DNA from: an uncultured Paraprevotella sp.
GTDB lineage: Bacteria; Bacteroidota; Bacteroidia; Bacteroidales; Bacteroidaceae
Assembly: GCA_900548345.1 (NCBI GenBank)
Contig: URKA01000009.1
Location: 1 to 64,000 of the forward strand
DNA: 64,000 bases
Reading direction: 5' to 3'
Position 1 is the first letter of the stretch; the number at the start of each line of letters is the position of its first letter. Below the pieces are notes generated by a model. It made no database searches, had not been told where the DNA came from, and saw only the letters and a program-made list of their open reading frames with translations. Below are positions 26,935 to 35,240 of this stretch, piece after piece. Both the position numbers and the translations under genes were made by a program.

Positions 26935-27750
26935 TTATTGCCTTTTGCCTCCGATAATTGCCATGGACGTGGTTTTACAGAGCAGGTATATGACAATGGA
27001 GACGAATATGATGGATGCTCCCGAAGGTATGTTGTAACGATAAGAGAGGAGAAGGCCGCCTATACAGCCGGCATAGCCTATGAGGACGGACAAGCCGGCC
27101 ATGGTCTTGAATCTGCGGGTGAACAGGTTGGCGGTGACTTGGGGTATGGTCAGCATGGAGATGACCATTACGATACCTACCATACGCAGGCAGGCTACGA
27201 TGGTCAGTGCGATGAACGCCATCATCAGGTATTCCATGGCTGTTACCGGCAGGTGTTGTGAACGGGCGAACTCGGCATCGAATGCGACGGAGACGAGCGG
27301 ACGCAGAAAGACAGTGAAGAAAAACAGTGCCGCTACGGTGAGTGCGGACAAAAGGTAAAGGTCGCCGTCGGTAATGGTCAGGACGTTGCCGAACAGGTAT
27401 GAGGACAATTCGGGGGTGAAGCCGGGAGCAAGGAAACTGCAGATGATGCCGATGCTCATGCCGAGTGTCCAGAAGATGGCGATGGCGGAATCTTCGCGCA
27501 TGTCTCTTCTGCGGCTGAACCATTGTATGCCGCAGGCCGAGAGAACGGAGAATACGGCGGCCGACAGAACGGGCGGAAGCCCGCAGTATACGCCTATGCC
27601 TATGCCTCCGAATGAGGCGTGAGTGATGCCTCCGCTGATGAATACGAGGCGGCGGGTTACGATATAGGTGCCGACGAGTCCGCAGAGTATACTGGCGAGC
27701 ATGCAGCCCAAAAGTGCGTGTTGGAAGAATGTATAGGATAATATGTTCAT
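26935..27750 (-). CDS. Zinc/manganese-type ABC transporter permease
   Basis: A 271-residue integral membrane protein of the ABC-3 family (ZnuB/MntB-like), with about eight hydrophobic segments and the characteristic FISGGITHASFGGIGIG loop near residues 36-52. It would form the membrane channel for divalent metal uptake, but no ATPase or binding-protein gene is in the window. Its start overlaps the upstream stop by 4 nt (ATGA), giving translational coupling in the aroA run. Confidence 0.88.
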   Translation of the reverse strand: MNILSYTFFQHALLGCMLASILCGLVGTYIVTRRLVFISGGITHASFGGIGIGVYCGLPPVLSAAVFSVLSACGIQWFSRRRDMREDSAIAIFWTLGMSIGIICSFLAPGFTPELSSYLFGNVLTITDGDLYLLSALTVAALFFFTVFLRPLVSVAFDAEFARSQHLPVTAMEYLMMAFIALTIVACLRMVGIVMVISMLTIPQVTANLFTRRFKTMAGLSVLIGYAGCIGGLLLSYRYNIPSGASIIFVSIVIYLLCKTTSMAIIGGKRQ

Positions 27751-28178
27751 GCGTGTTCGGTTCTTCTTTCTCCTACAATGAGGAATACTTCGTCTTTCAG
27801 TGCGTCGGGCAGGGATATGTTGCGCAGCTGCAGGCTTCTTACCCAGCCGGCCACTTCATCGTCCTGCATGGTATAGAGGATGTTGCGGAACTCATCCTCT
27901 TCGTCAGCCGTGTAGGCGGATGAAGGCATGCCGCGAAAACGGTCGAGCTCCTCGTCGTCATAGTATTCTATGTCTTTGCTGACAGCGGCCAGCAGGCTTT
28001 CCTTCTCGCAGATTTCGTGCTGTCCGCAACATTCCTGAGGCGGCTGTACGACAGTGGGAAACTCTGTGATTTCACCGCTGTCCATTTGTTTTTGCAGCGA
28101 GCGGTTGCGGAACCAGCCGGCCAGCATGGCCAGCAGTCCGGCGGCTGCAAGTGCGATGACGATGTATAAGACTATCAT
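27747..28178 (-). CDS. Single-pass membrane protein, function unknown
   Basis: A 143-residue protein: one N-terminal transmembrane helix (about 3-22), then an acidic soluble domain with two Cys close together (ECCGQH) and Tyr/Asp/Glu-rich helices. I do not recognise a named family. Both ends overlap neighbours by 4 nt (aroA upstream, the ABC permease downstream), so it is tightly embedded in the operon; the permease neighbour could mean a role in metal handling, but that is a guess. Confidence 0.75.
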   Translation of the reverse strand: MIVLYIVIALAAAGLLAMLAGWFRNRSLQKQMDSGEITEFPTVVQPPQECCGQHEICEKESLLAAVSKDIEYYDDEELDRFRGMPSSAYTADEEDEFRNILYTMQDDEVAGWVRSLQLRNISLPDALKDEVFLIVGERRTEHA

Positions 28179-29422
28179 AGTTCTTCAATCTCAAATCCGG
28201 TTTTTGTCAGATGCTCCCAATATTTCGGATAGGACTTGCCCACCACTTGGGGATTATTGATGCAAATGTCACCCAAAGTCAGGCTGCAGGGAGCAAAAGC
28301 CATCGCCATGCGGTGGTCTTCATAGGTGTCTATGGCCACTTGTCGGTGGGGGGCTGTCCTTGCGCCGTCCCATATCAGTTCGGAGTCGTGGGCATCGCGG
28401 ATGTCGTAACCCAATTTCCCCAATTCCCGAATGAGGGCGGCTATGCGGTCTGTCTCTTTGATTTTCAGGCTTTGCAGTCCGCGGAAATGGAACGGAATAC
28501 CGAGCATGGCGCAGGTGACGGCAAATGTCTGGGCCAGGTCCGGCTGGTTGATGAAGTCATAGTCCATGCGTGTGGCCGTCACGGTACCTTTGGTGAGCCT
28601 GACGCATTCCAGACCGTTTTCGTCCTTGAAAAATGCGGTATGCACGCCAAGGCTTTTGAACAAGTCGCGCACTGCGGAGTCGCCCTGACTGCTGTGACGG
28701 TATAGGCCGGGCAGTATGATCTCGGCGTCGGGGTTGGTACAGAGGGCTGTCATCTGGTACCAATAGGATGCGGCACTCCAGTCGCTCTCTATATAATAAG
28801 GTGTGCTGCGATAAGGTATGGGTTTCACCTCTATATGCCTCTCGTCCGTCCACGTCGCCTGTGCCCCGAAATCCGTCATCAGCTGAAGGGTAAGGTCGAT
28901 ATACGGTCGGGAGATGATGTCGCCCGTGAGTTCCAGTACGAGTCCGTCTTGCAGTACCGGTGCTATCATGAGCAGGGCGGAGATGTATTGTGAGCTGATG
29001 TTTCCTTTCAGGCTTAGTTTTCCGCCTTCATGTTTTCCGCCGGTGATGCGCAGGGGCGGAAAGCCCTCCTGTTCGGTGTATTCCACCTTTGCTCCCAGCG
29101 CACGTAGTGCATCTGCCAGAATGCCGATGGGGCGTTGCTTCATGCGCTGTGTGCCTGTGATGGTGTGTGTACCTTCTGTCACGGCATAATAAGCCGAGAG
29201 AAAGCGCATGGCTGTGCCTGCGGCCATGATGTCTGTCGGGTCGGACGGTTGTGTCAGTGCCCGGACCATGACGAATGTGTCGTCGCAGTCCGAGATGTGT
29301 TGTGGCATTTCATGTCCTCCCGACAAAGCGTTGATGATGAGTGCCCGGTTGCTGATGCTTTTGCTGGCCGGAAGCTCTATGGTTTGTTGCAGTCGGCGTG
29401 CTGCGGTAAGTTTAATTCGCAT
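28175..29422 (-). CDS. aroA: 3-phosphoshikimate 1-carboxyvinyltransferase (EPSP synthase)
   Basis: Sixth step of the shikimate pathway, condensing shikimate-3-phosphate with PEP. The 415-residue protein has the substrate loop LPASKSISNRALI, the segment MAAGTAMRFLSAYYA (cognate of the PEP-site NSGT region), and the KIKETDRIAAL and EDHRMAMAFA motifs. I start at 29422; 20 extra upstream codons to 29482 have no family match and overlap the -7 element (29460-29453). It heads a co-oriented run aroA, membrane protein, ABC permease, porW, porX, tsaE. Confidence 0.93.
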   Translation of the reverse strand: MRIKLTAARRLQQTIELPASKSISNRALIINALSGGHEMPQHISDCDDTFVMVRALTQPSDPTDIMAAGTAMRFLSAYYAVTEGTHTITGTQRMKQRPIGILADALRALGAKVEYTEQEGFPPLRITGGKHEGGKLSLKGNISSQYISALLMIAPVLQDGLVLELTGDIISRPYIDLTLQLMTDFGAQATWTDERHIEVKPIPYRSTPYYIESDWSAASYWYQMTALCTNPDAEIILPGLYRHSSQGDSAVRDLFKSLGVHTAFFKDENGLECVRLTKGTVTATRMDYDFINQPDLAQTFAVTCAMLGIPFHFRGLQSLKIKETDRIAALIRELGKLGYDIRDAHDSELIWDGARTAPHRQVAIDTYEDHRMAMAFAPCSLTLGDICINNPQVVGKSYPKYWEHLTKTGFEIEEL

Positions 29423-29452
29423 GATTTGGCTGAAAAATGAATTATACGAGCA

Positions 29453-29460
29453 CAAAAGTA
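29453..29460 (-). promoter_or_regulatory. -7 element of the aroA promoter
   Basis: TACTTTTG on the minus strand, 30 nt before the aroA start; decides for the shorter aroA. Confidence 0.5.
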
Positions 29461-29468
29461 GAGATTTA

Positions 29469-29500
29469 TTTGGAATATTCAAAAACTATTTCTAATTTTG
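29469..29500 (+). promoter_or_regulatory. Promoter of tRNA-Pro
   Basis: TTTG (29469-29472), 20 nt, TAATTTTG (29493-29500), ending 10 nt before the tRNA 5' end. A textbook match to the Bacteroides promoter, divergent from aroA. Confidence 0.7.
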
Positions 29501-29510
29501 CACCCGCAAA

Positions 29511-29585
29511 CGGGATGTAGCTCAGTCCGGTTAGAGTACTCGTCTGGGGGGCGAGTGGTCGCTGGTTCGAATCCAGTCATCCCGA
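29511..29585 (+). tRNA. tRNA-Pro (anticodon GGG)
   Basis: Acceptor CGGGATG pairs with CATCCCG; the D arm CTCA...GAG, anticodon stem CTCGT/GCGAG with loop CTGGGGG (anticodon GGG) and T arm CTGG-TTCGAAT-CCAG are all present. CCA is not encoded. Confidence 0.95.
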
Positions 29586-29593
29586 CAAAATAA

Positions 29594-29634
29594 AGAGGCA
29601 TTGGTAATCGCAGGAGGTTATTGATGCCTTTTTT
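29594..29634 (+). terminator. Terminator after tRNA-Pro
   Basis: AGGCAT (29596-29601) pairs with ATGCCT (29624-29629), imperfect inner stem, followed by six T. Confidence 0.6.
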
Positions 29635-29712
29635 GTCAATATACGTAGGATGAATAAACCTACGTTTCCGATGCCTTGTCGGCTGGAGGTGGGAAGTTCT
29701 TCAGAGGGTATG

Positions 29713-29745
29713 AAAAAGGCCGTTGCCGGGGTGGCAGACGGCCTT
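29713..29745 (-). terminator. Terminator after the GH43 gene
   Basis: On the minus strand AAGGCCGT and ACGGCCTT pair, with an inner TGCC/GGCA stem, followed by a T run immediately downstream of the GH43 stop. Confidence 0.8.
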
Positions 29746-29752
29746 GTATGTC

Positions 29753-30775
29753 TTATTTTACTTTCTTGATTCCTTCATGTGTGGGAATGATGGGCTTGAT
29801 GGTACCGTCCTCGTTGAACTCCATCTTGTCGATGCAGACTTCGCGGTGTGTGCCCGGCTGGTGCTTCAGGTAGTTCTTGTTGATGCGGTGGTACACCATG
29901 TACCACTTGTCCTTGCCTGGTATCTGGAGTACGGAGTTGTGCGCCGTGCCGTATATTTCCTCTTCGGGACGCTGAATCAATATCACGGGTTCCTTGGCCA
30001 CCTCAATGGGGCCGAGCGGAGACTTGCCCGTTCCGTATGCCACGTGGTAGTTGGGCGAGCCGGTGTCGTCCACGCTCCAGAGGAAATAGTATGTGCCTTT
30101 GCGGTAGAATACGTAAGGTGCCTCGCGGAAAGCATAATCCTTCAGTGTGCCGCCTTGAGGCGTCATGAGTGTTTCCGTTTCGGGTTTGATGCTCATCATG
30201 TCTTCGTTCAGTTCGGCTCCGGCCATGTAGCCGTTACCCCAGTACAGGTAGGATTTTCCGCTGACAGGGTCTTCAAACACGTCCACATCGATTTGCTGCC
30301 CGTGTTGCTGTCCTTCCGGCCTGCGGTTGATGATGGGATGCCCCGCGTCGGTGAAGGGGCCTGTGGGATGGTCGGCCGTGGCCACTCCGATGGCTTTGCC
30401 TTTCGGGGTGTTGCCGCTGAAATAGAAGAAGTATTTGTATTTGCCGTTGATTTTCTTTTCTATGATGCACGGTGCCCATGCGTTGCCGTCGGCCCAACTT
30501 ACCTGATCGGTGCCCAGGTCAAGCATGATACCTTCATGACGCCAGTCGGTCAGGTTCTTGGAGCTGAATACGGTGAAGTAATATCCTCCCCATCCCGGTG
30601 TGCCGTCGGTAGTGGAATAAATGTAATACTTCTTGGTCTGGTTGGAATAGAGCACTTCCGGGTCGGCGTGGAATTCAGGCAGAACGGGGTTTCCGGTTGC
30701 GGGACGCTGTGCGGAAATTTCGTTGTGTCCGGTAAACAGACAGGTCAGTGCAAGTAAGGCTAATGTTTTTTTCAT
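29753..30775 (-). CDS. Secreted glycoside hydrolase family 43 protein
   Basis: A 340-residue GH43 enzyme (xylosidase/arabinofuranosidase type). A signal peptide (about 1-23) is followed by the first-blade ADPEVLYSNQTKKYYIYST (catalytic base Asp in ADPEV), then DLTDWRHEG-like SKNLTDWRHEGIM, NAWAPCIIEKKINGKYKY (general blade-2 motif), DVDVFEDP (pKa-modulating Asp region) and a blade-3 acid in AFREAPYVFYRKGTYYFLW (Glu in EAP, the probable proton donor). The start at 30775 fits the signal peptide. It lies 26 nt after aroB but has no pathway link to it. Confidence 0.88.
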   Translation of the reverse strand: MKKTLALLALTCLFTGHNEISAQRPATGNPVLPEFHADPEVLYSNQTKKYYIYSTTDGTPGWGGYYFTVFSSKNLTDWRHEGIMLDLGTDQVSWADGNAWAPCIIEKKINGKYKYFFYFSGNTPKGKAIGVATADHPTGPFTDAGHPIINRRPEGQQHGQQIDVDVFEDPVSGKSYLYWGNGYMAGAELNEDMMSIKPETETLMTPQGGTLKDYAFREAPYVFYRKGTYYFLWSVDDTGSPNYHVAYGTGKSPLGPIEVAKEPVILIQRPEEEIYGTAHNSVLQIPGKDKWYMVYHRINKNYLKHQPGTHREVCIDKMEFNEDGTIKPIIPTHEGIKKVK

Positions 30776-30801
30776 GATATGTTGAATTTGAAAATGTGAG
30801 T

Positions 30802-31863
30802 TCAGCAACCTGTGGTCTCGCGGTAGAAATCCAGCATATTGAAGATTTCCTGCTTGTCGGCTGTGCGGTTGATGCGAATGTCGCCTATATCGCCCAGCAA
30901 GGTAAAGTTAATGCTTCCGGCCGTGTTCTTCTTGTCGTGCGTCATGAAGGCATACAGGCGTTCGTATGCCTTGCAGTCGAATGCGAATGTGCCGTAGTTC
31001 GTCTTGATGAAGTCGATGGTCTGCCGTAGTTTGTCTTTGGGGAATCCTGTGTGCAGGCTGCTCAGGTAGAGTTCGCATATCAGTCCCCACGCCACGGCAT
31101 ATCCGTGCAGCACGGTGCGGTTCTCCGCCAGTGCCAGACTTTCGAAAGCGTGTCCGGCGGTGTGTCCGAGGTTCAGCGCCTTGCGTATGCCTTTTTCGTA
31201 GGGGTCTTCCCCTACGATATGTTCCTTGATGGACACGCTCTTGGCCACCAGTCTTTGTAACAGGGCGTAGTCGATGCTGTCAAGGTCGAAGCGCAGCAGC
31301 TCCGCCCAGTTCTCTTCCGTACTGATTAGTCCGTGTTTGAGCATTTCTGCATACCCCGAACAGATGTTTTCCCGGTCGAGCGTCTTCAGGAATTCAGTGT
31401 CGAGCAATACGCTCGAAGCCGGAGCGAACACGCCAACCTCATTTTTCAGTCCGTTGAAGTTGATGCCCGTTTTTCCGCCCACCGATGCGTCGACCATAGC
31501 CAGCAATGTGGTGGGTATGTTGATGTATTGTATTCCCCTTTTGAATGTGGCGGCAGCAAATCCGCCGAGGTCGGTAATCATTCCGCCGCCCACGTTAATC
31601 ATGAGCGAGTGGCGTGTGCCGCCCCGGTTGCTCAACTCGGTCCATACCGCCGCGAGTGACTCTATGGTCTTATGCTCATCGGTGGCTCCGATAACGATGT
31701 GCTCCGCTTGTTGCAGACAAGGAAATCCTTCGATGAGCGGAAGGCATTTCCTGTGCGTGGTTTCGTCCGTCAGGACAAAAAGCCTGTCGTGGGGACAAGC
31801 TTCAATCGCCCTCTTCAAGCTGTCCTCCAGATTCTCCGAGATGATGATTTCTTGCTTACGCAT
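30802..31863 (-). CDS. aroB: 3-dehydroquinate synthase
   Basis: Second step of the shikimate pathway, NAD- and metal-dependent cyclisation of DAHP. The 353-residue protein has the NAD-binding GGGMITDLGGFAAATFKRG segment, PTTLLAMVDASVGGKTGIN, and the metal ligands in LNLGHTAGHAFE. A -7 element is 24 nt upstream. The related aroA lies 1.4 kb away on the same strand but is separated by GH43 and a tRNA. Confidence 0.95.
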   Translation of the reverse strand: MRKQEIIISENLEDSLKRAIEACPHDRLFVLTDETTHRKCLPLIEGFPCLQQAEHIVIGATDEHKTIESLAAVWTELSNRGGTRHSLMINVGGGMITDLGGFAAATFKRGIQYINIPTTLLAMVDASVGGKTGINFNGLKNEVGVFAPASSVLLDTEFLKTLDRENICSGYAEMLKHGLISTEENWAELLRFDLDSIDYALLQRLVAKSVSIKEHIVGEDPYEKGIRKALNLGHTAGHAFESLALAENRTVLHGYAVAWGLICELYLSSLHTGFPKDKLRQTIDFIKTNYGTFAFDCKAYERLYAFMTHDKKNTAGSINFTLLGDIGDIRINRTADKQEIFNMLDFYRETTGC

Positions 31864-31886
31864 GAGTGTACGGTTTGATTTGTATG

Positions 31887-31894
31887 CAAAGATA
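31887..31894 (-). promoter_or_regulatory. -7 element of the aroB promoter
   Basis: TATCTTTG on the minus strand, 23 nt before the aroB start. Confidence 0.45.
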
Positions 31895-32082
31895 AGGTTT
31901 CTGTAAGATAAAAAGGCGGTGGAATCGCTTTTTTTCTTGTTGGCCGGTTGATTTTGCAGGTTGCTTTTGTCTTATACCTTTATTTATGTTAAAATGTCGG
32001 TTCGTCATTAAACCGGAAGCAGACGGGCGTGTCACATCCGTAAATACAAATTCCAGAATAAAAAGATTAAGGTATAAAAAAG

Positions 32083-35082
32083 ATGAAGACAAAAAGTGCG
32101 TGGGCATTTCTCTTGTGCCTGATGTGTACAAATCTTTGGGCACAGAAGATTACGGTAAGCGGTACGGTTGTGGAAGAAGAAACCAGTGAGCCGGTATTTT
32201 CCGCCTCGGTCGTGTTGCTGAATCCGGACAGTACGATGGCATGCGGTGCGAGTTCGAACATGGAAGGGCAGTTTACCCTTCCTGCCGTAAAGGCCGGAAA
32301 GTATATATTCCGTATCACATACGTAGGATTCAAGACGTATTTTAAGAATGTGCAGTTGTCTTCATCACAAAAGTCCTTGTCGATGGGCACCGTCAAACTT
32401 CAGCCTGATGCCATTTTGTTGAAAGCGGCGGAAGTGACGGCACGTGCTGCTCAAGTGGAAATGAAGGAAGACACTTTTGTCTACAATGCCGCAGCCTATC
32501 GTGTGCCGGAAGGTTCTGCTCTTGAGGCACTTGTACGAAAGTTGCCCGGAGCGGAAGTGACCGACGACGGGACAATCAAAATCAATGGCAAGGAAGTGAA
32601 GAAAATCATGGTGGACGGGAAGGAGTTTTTCGACAACGACACGAAGATAGCCATGAAGAATCTGCCTACGTCCATGGTCGAGAAGATTAAGGCGTACGAC
32701 CGTCAGAGCGACTATACGCGCACTACGGGCATTGATGACGGAGAGGAGGAAACCGTGCTCGACCTTTCCGTAAAGAAAGACATGAAGCAGGGGTGGCTGA
32801 TGAATGCGGATGTGGGTTATGGTACGGAAGAACGCTATACGGGAAAGGTGATAGTGAACCGTTTCACGGACCGTCTGCAACTCTCCGCATTCGGATCTGC
32901 CAATAATGTGAACGACAACGGGTTTCCAGGTGGAGGCTTCCGCGGTTGGGGCGGCGGAGGCGGCGGACTCGTAGCCAGCAAGATGGCGGGATTGAACTTC
33001 TCATGGGAGAACGGCAAGAAGGAACGTGAGGGGGGCATGCTGAAATTAGGTGGTAACGTGCGCTATTCGCATACCGGAACGGATGCATTGTCCACCAACA
33101 ACTCTGAAACTTTCTTGCCTTCCGGTTCGGGCAGCTCCTTCTCAAACAGCAGAAACGACAGCCGGTCGGGGCGTACCAATGTCAATGCCAACTTCCGGGT
33201 GGAGTGGATGCCTGATTCGATGACACGCATCATGTTCCGTCCTAATTTCTCTTTCTCGGAGAACGACAGCAGAGGCGTAAGCAGTTCGGTGACCTTCAAT
33301 GAGAATCCTTATCTGAAGATGAAAGACCCCTTGTCGGAGTATATGGAGTATGTCAAGGACAGTATGGTGGTCAACGATAACCGGCGTAACACGTTCTCCG
33401 ACGGGAACAACCATTCGGTAAGCGGTATGTTGATGGCAAACCGTCGGTTGAACAGCAGTGGGCGCAACCTTACCTTGCGGTTGAATGCCGGATATTCGGA
33501 TTCCGACAACAAATCATTCAATATCTCCGATGTGAACTATTTCCTGAAGTCCGTAGCGGAGAAGAGGAGGAATTCGTACATGCGACAGTACAATGTCAAC
33601 CCTTCCAAAAGTTATAATGCCAGTGCGGATCTGAGCTACAGCGAGCCGCTGTTCAAAGGGGCACATCTGCAGTTCGGGTACAAGTTCCAGTATCGATATT
33701 CAGATTCCGACCGTTCCATGTATTCGCTGGACAGCCTGATAAGCAAGGGCGAAATCACTAAAGAGGAACTGATGAACTATCCCTTGACTTATGTGCCGGG
33801 GATAGACTGGCTGGAGTTGTGCAAGAATTATGAGAACAGTCAGTATGCCACTTATAAGGAATATAATCAAGACGCGAATGTGATGTTCCGTTACATAAAA
33901 GGCGAGATGCGTCTGAATGCCGGTGTTTCCTTGCAACCGCAGAAAACGTATATGGATTATCAGAAAGGACGGTTGGATACATCTGTTGTCCGTCAGGTCA
34001 TCAACTGGGCTCCCCGAATTGATTTCCGCTACAAGATATCGGAAACCAGTCAGGTTCGTGTACGTTATAACGGACGTTCCGCACAACCCTCCATGACGAA
34101 TCTGCTTGATGTGACGGATGACTCCGATCCATTGAATATATCTAAGGGAAATCCCGGTTTGAAACCTTCGTGGACCAACAGTTTCAACGTGTTCTATAAT
34201 AATTATATTACGGAAAAACAGCGGGGATGGATGGTGCATGCAAGAGCCAATATGACCAGTAACAGTATCAGTACTGCTGTGTTGTATGATGAACAGACGG
34301 GTGGAAGAATCAGTATGCCCATGAATATCAACGGCAACTGGAATGCCAATACCAATCTGATGTTTAATACGGCGATGGGTCCGAAGAAGTATTTCAACAT
34401 CTGGACCTTTACGAATGTAGGCTATACGAATAGCGTGAATTATATCAGTACGAGTGCAGGAAACGGTGGCCTTGTCATGGAATCGAGCGGTAATATACTG
34501 AACATGAGTAAAAAGAGTACCACCAAGTCTACTGATGTCGGAGAACGGCTGAACCTGAACTTCCGCAACGACCTGCTTGAGGTCGGAGTAAACGGAAGCA
34601 TCAATTACCAGCATGCACGCAATGCTTTGCAGGAGAATGCCAATCTGGATACTTACAATTTCTCGTATGGTGCCAATCTGAATCTCAACCTTCCATGGAA
34701 CATGAGTTTCTCGACAGATATCAATGAAGATTGCCGAAGGGGATACGATGACGCTTCGATGAATACAAACGAACTTATCTGGAATGCTCAGATTTCGCAA
34801 AGTTTCCTGAAGGAAAATGCCGCAACGGTTTCCGTTCAGTGGTATGATATTCTTCAACAGAAGAGCAATATCAGCCGTTCCATCTCCGCTACTCGGCGTG
34901 CCGACACATGGAATAATGCCATCAACAGTTATGTCATGGTTCACTTCATTTATAAACTGAATCTATTGGGTAACAAGGAAGCGCGGGCGGAAATGCGTGG
35001 CTTTGACGGTGGCTTTGGAGGACCCGGTGGTCTTGGCAGAGGAGGAAGAAGGGGACCCGGCGGTTTTGGCGGTCCGAGATAA
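32083..35082 (+). CDS. TonB-receptor-like outer-membrane beta-barrel protein
   Basis: A 999-residue protein with a signal peptide (about 1-21), an N-terminal carboxypeptidase-regulatory-like beta-sandwich (about 22-108, TVVEEETSEPVFSASVVLL), a plug-like segment (about 125-220, LEALVRKLPGAEVTDDGTI...) and a long barrel with many Tyr/Asn-rich alternating strands. It resembles the PF14905 barrel family rather than SusC, and no SusD gene follows. After the last recognisable strand a tail of about 30 Gly, Arg and Phe residues (from about 970) ends the protein, which is unusual because barrels normally end in an aromatic strand. Ligand unknown. Confidence 0.85.
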   Translation: MKTKSAWAFLLCLMCTNLWAQKITVSGTVVEEETSEPVFSASVVLLNPDSTMACGASSNMEGQFTLPAVKAGKYIFRITYVGFKTYFKNVQLSSSQKSLSMGTVKLQPDAILLKAAEVTARAAQVEMKEDTFVYNAAAYRVPEGSALEALVRKLPGAEVTDDGTIKINGKEVKKIMVDGKEFFDNDTKIAMKNLPTSMVEKIKAYDRQSDYTRTTGIDDGEEETVLDLSVKKDMKQGWLMNADVGYGTEERYTGKVIVNRFTDRLQLSAFGSANNVNDNGFPGGGFRGWGGGGGGLVASKMAGLNFSWENGKKEREGGMLKLGGNVRYSHTGTDALSTNNSETFLPSGSGSSFSNSRNDSRSGRTNVNANFRVEWMPDSMTRIMFRPNFSFSENDSRGVSSSVTFNENPYLKMKDPLSEYMEYVKDSMVVNDNRRNTFSDGNNHSVSGMLMANRRLNSSGRNLTLRLNAGYSDSDNKSFNISDVNYFLKSVAEKRRNSYMRQYNVNPSKSYNASADLSYSEPLFKGAHLQFGYKFQYRYSDSDRSMYSLDSLISKGEITKEELMNYPLTYVPGIDWLELCKNYENSQYATYKEYNQDANVMFRYIKGEMRLNAGVSLQPQKTYMDYQKGRLDTSVVRQVINWAPRIDFRYKISETSQVRVRYNGRSAQPSMTNLLDVTDDSDPLNISKGNPGLKPSWTNSFNVFYNNYITEKQRGWMVHARANMTSNSISTAVLYDEQTGGRISMPMNINGNWNANTNLMFNTAMGPKKYFNIWTFTNVGYTNSVNYISTSAGNGGLVMESSGNILNMSKKSTTKSTDVGERLNLNFRNDLLEVGVNGSINYQHARNALQENANLDTYNFSYGANLNLNLPWNMSFSTDINEDCRRGYDDASMNTNELIWNAQISQSFLKENAATVSVQWYDILQQKSNISRSISATRRADTWNNAINSYVMVHFIYKLNLLGNKEARAEMRGFDGGFGGPGGLGRGGRRGPGGFGGPR

Positions 35083-35188
35083 ACATTTTCGGTAGGTGTG
35101 AGATGAAATAGTTGCAATGGTTTCGTTCTTTGTCGTAAGAAAGGGCGGGACCATTGTTCTTTTTAAAGACTTTTGTATCGTTTTCCGA

Positions 35189-35217
35189 TTGAATCTCAAT
35201 AGTTTTTCGTAAGTTTG
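35189..35217 (+). promoter_or_regulatory. Promoter of cls
   Basis: TTG (35189-35191), 18 nt, TAAGTTTG (35210-35217), 23 nt before the cls ATG. Confidence 0.45.
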
Positions 35218-35240
35218 TCAGGTACAAACGAAAAAGTGAT

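Noticed and set aside
29723..30757. A 344-codon open frame antisense to GH43
   Set aside because: The minus-strand frame is clearly GH43 with signal peptide and catalytic motifs; the opposite frame is a shadow.
33700..34944. A 414-codon open frame antisense to the outer-membrane barrel gene
   Set aside because: The translation is rich in Ile and His as expected for the complement of barrel codons, and shows no recognisable motif.
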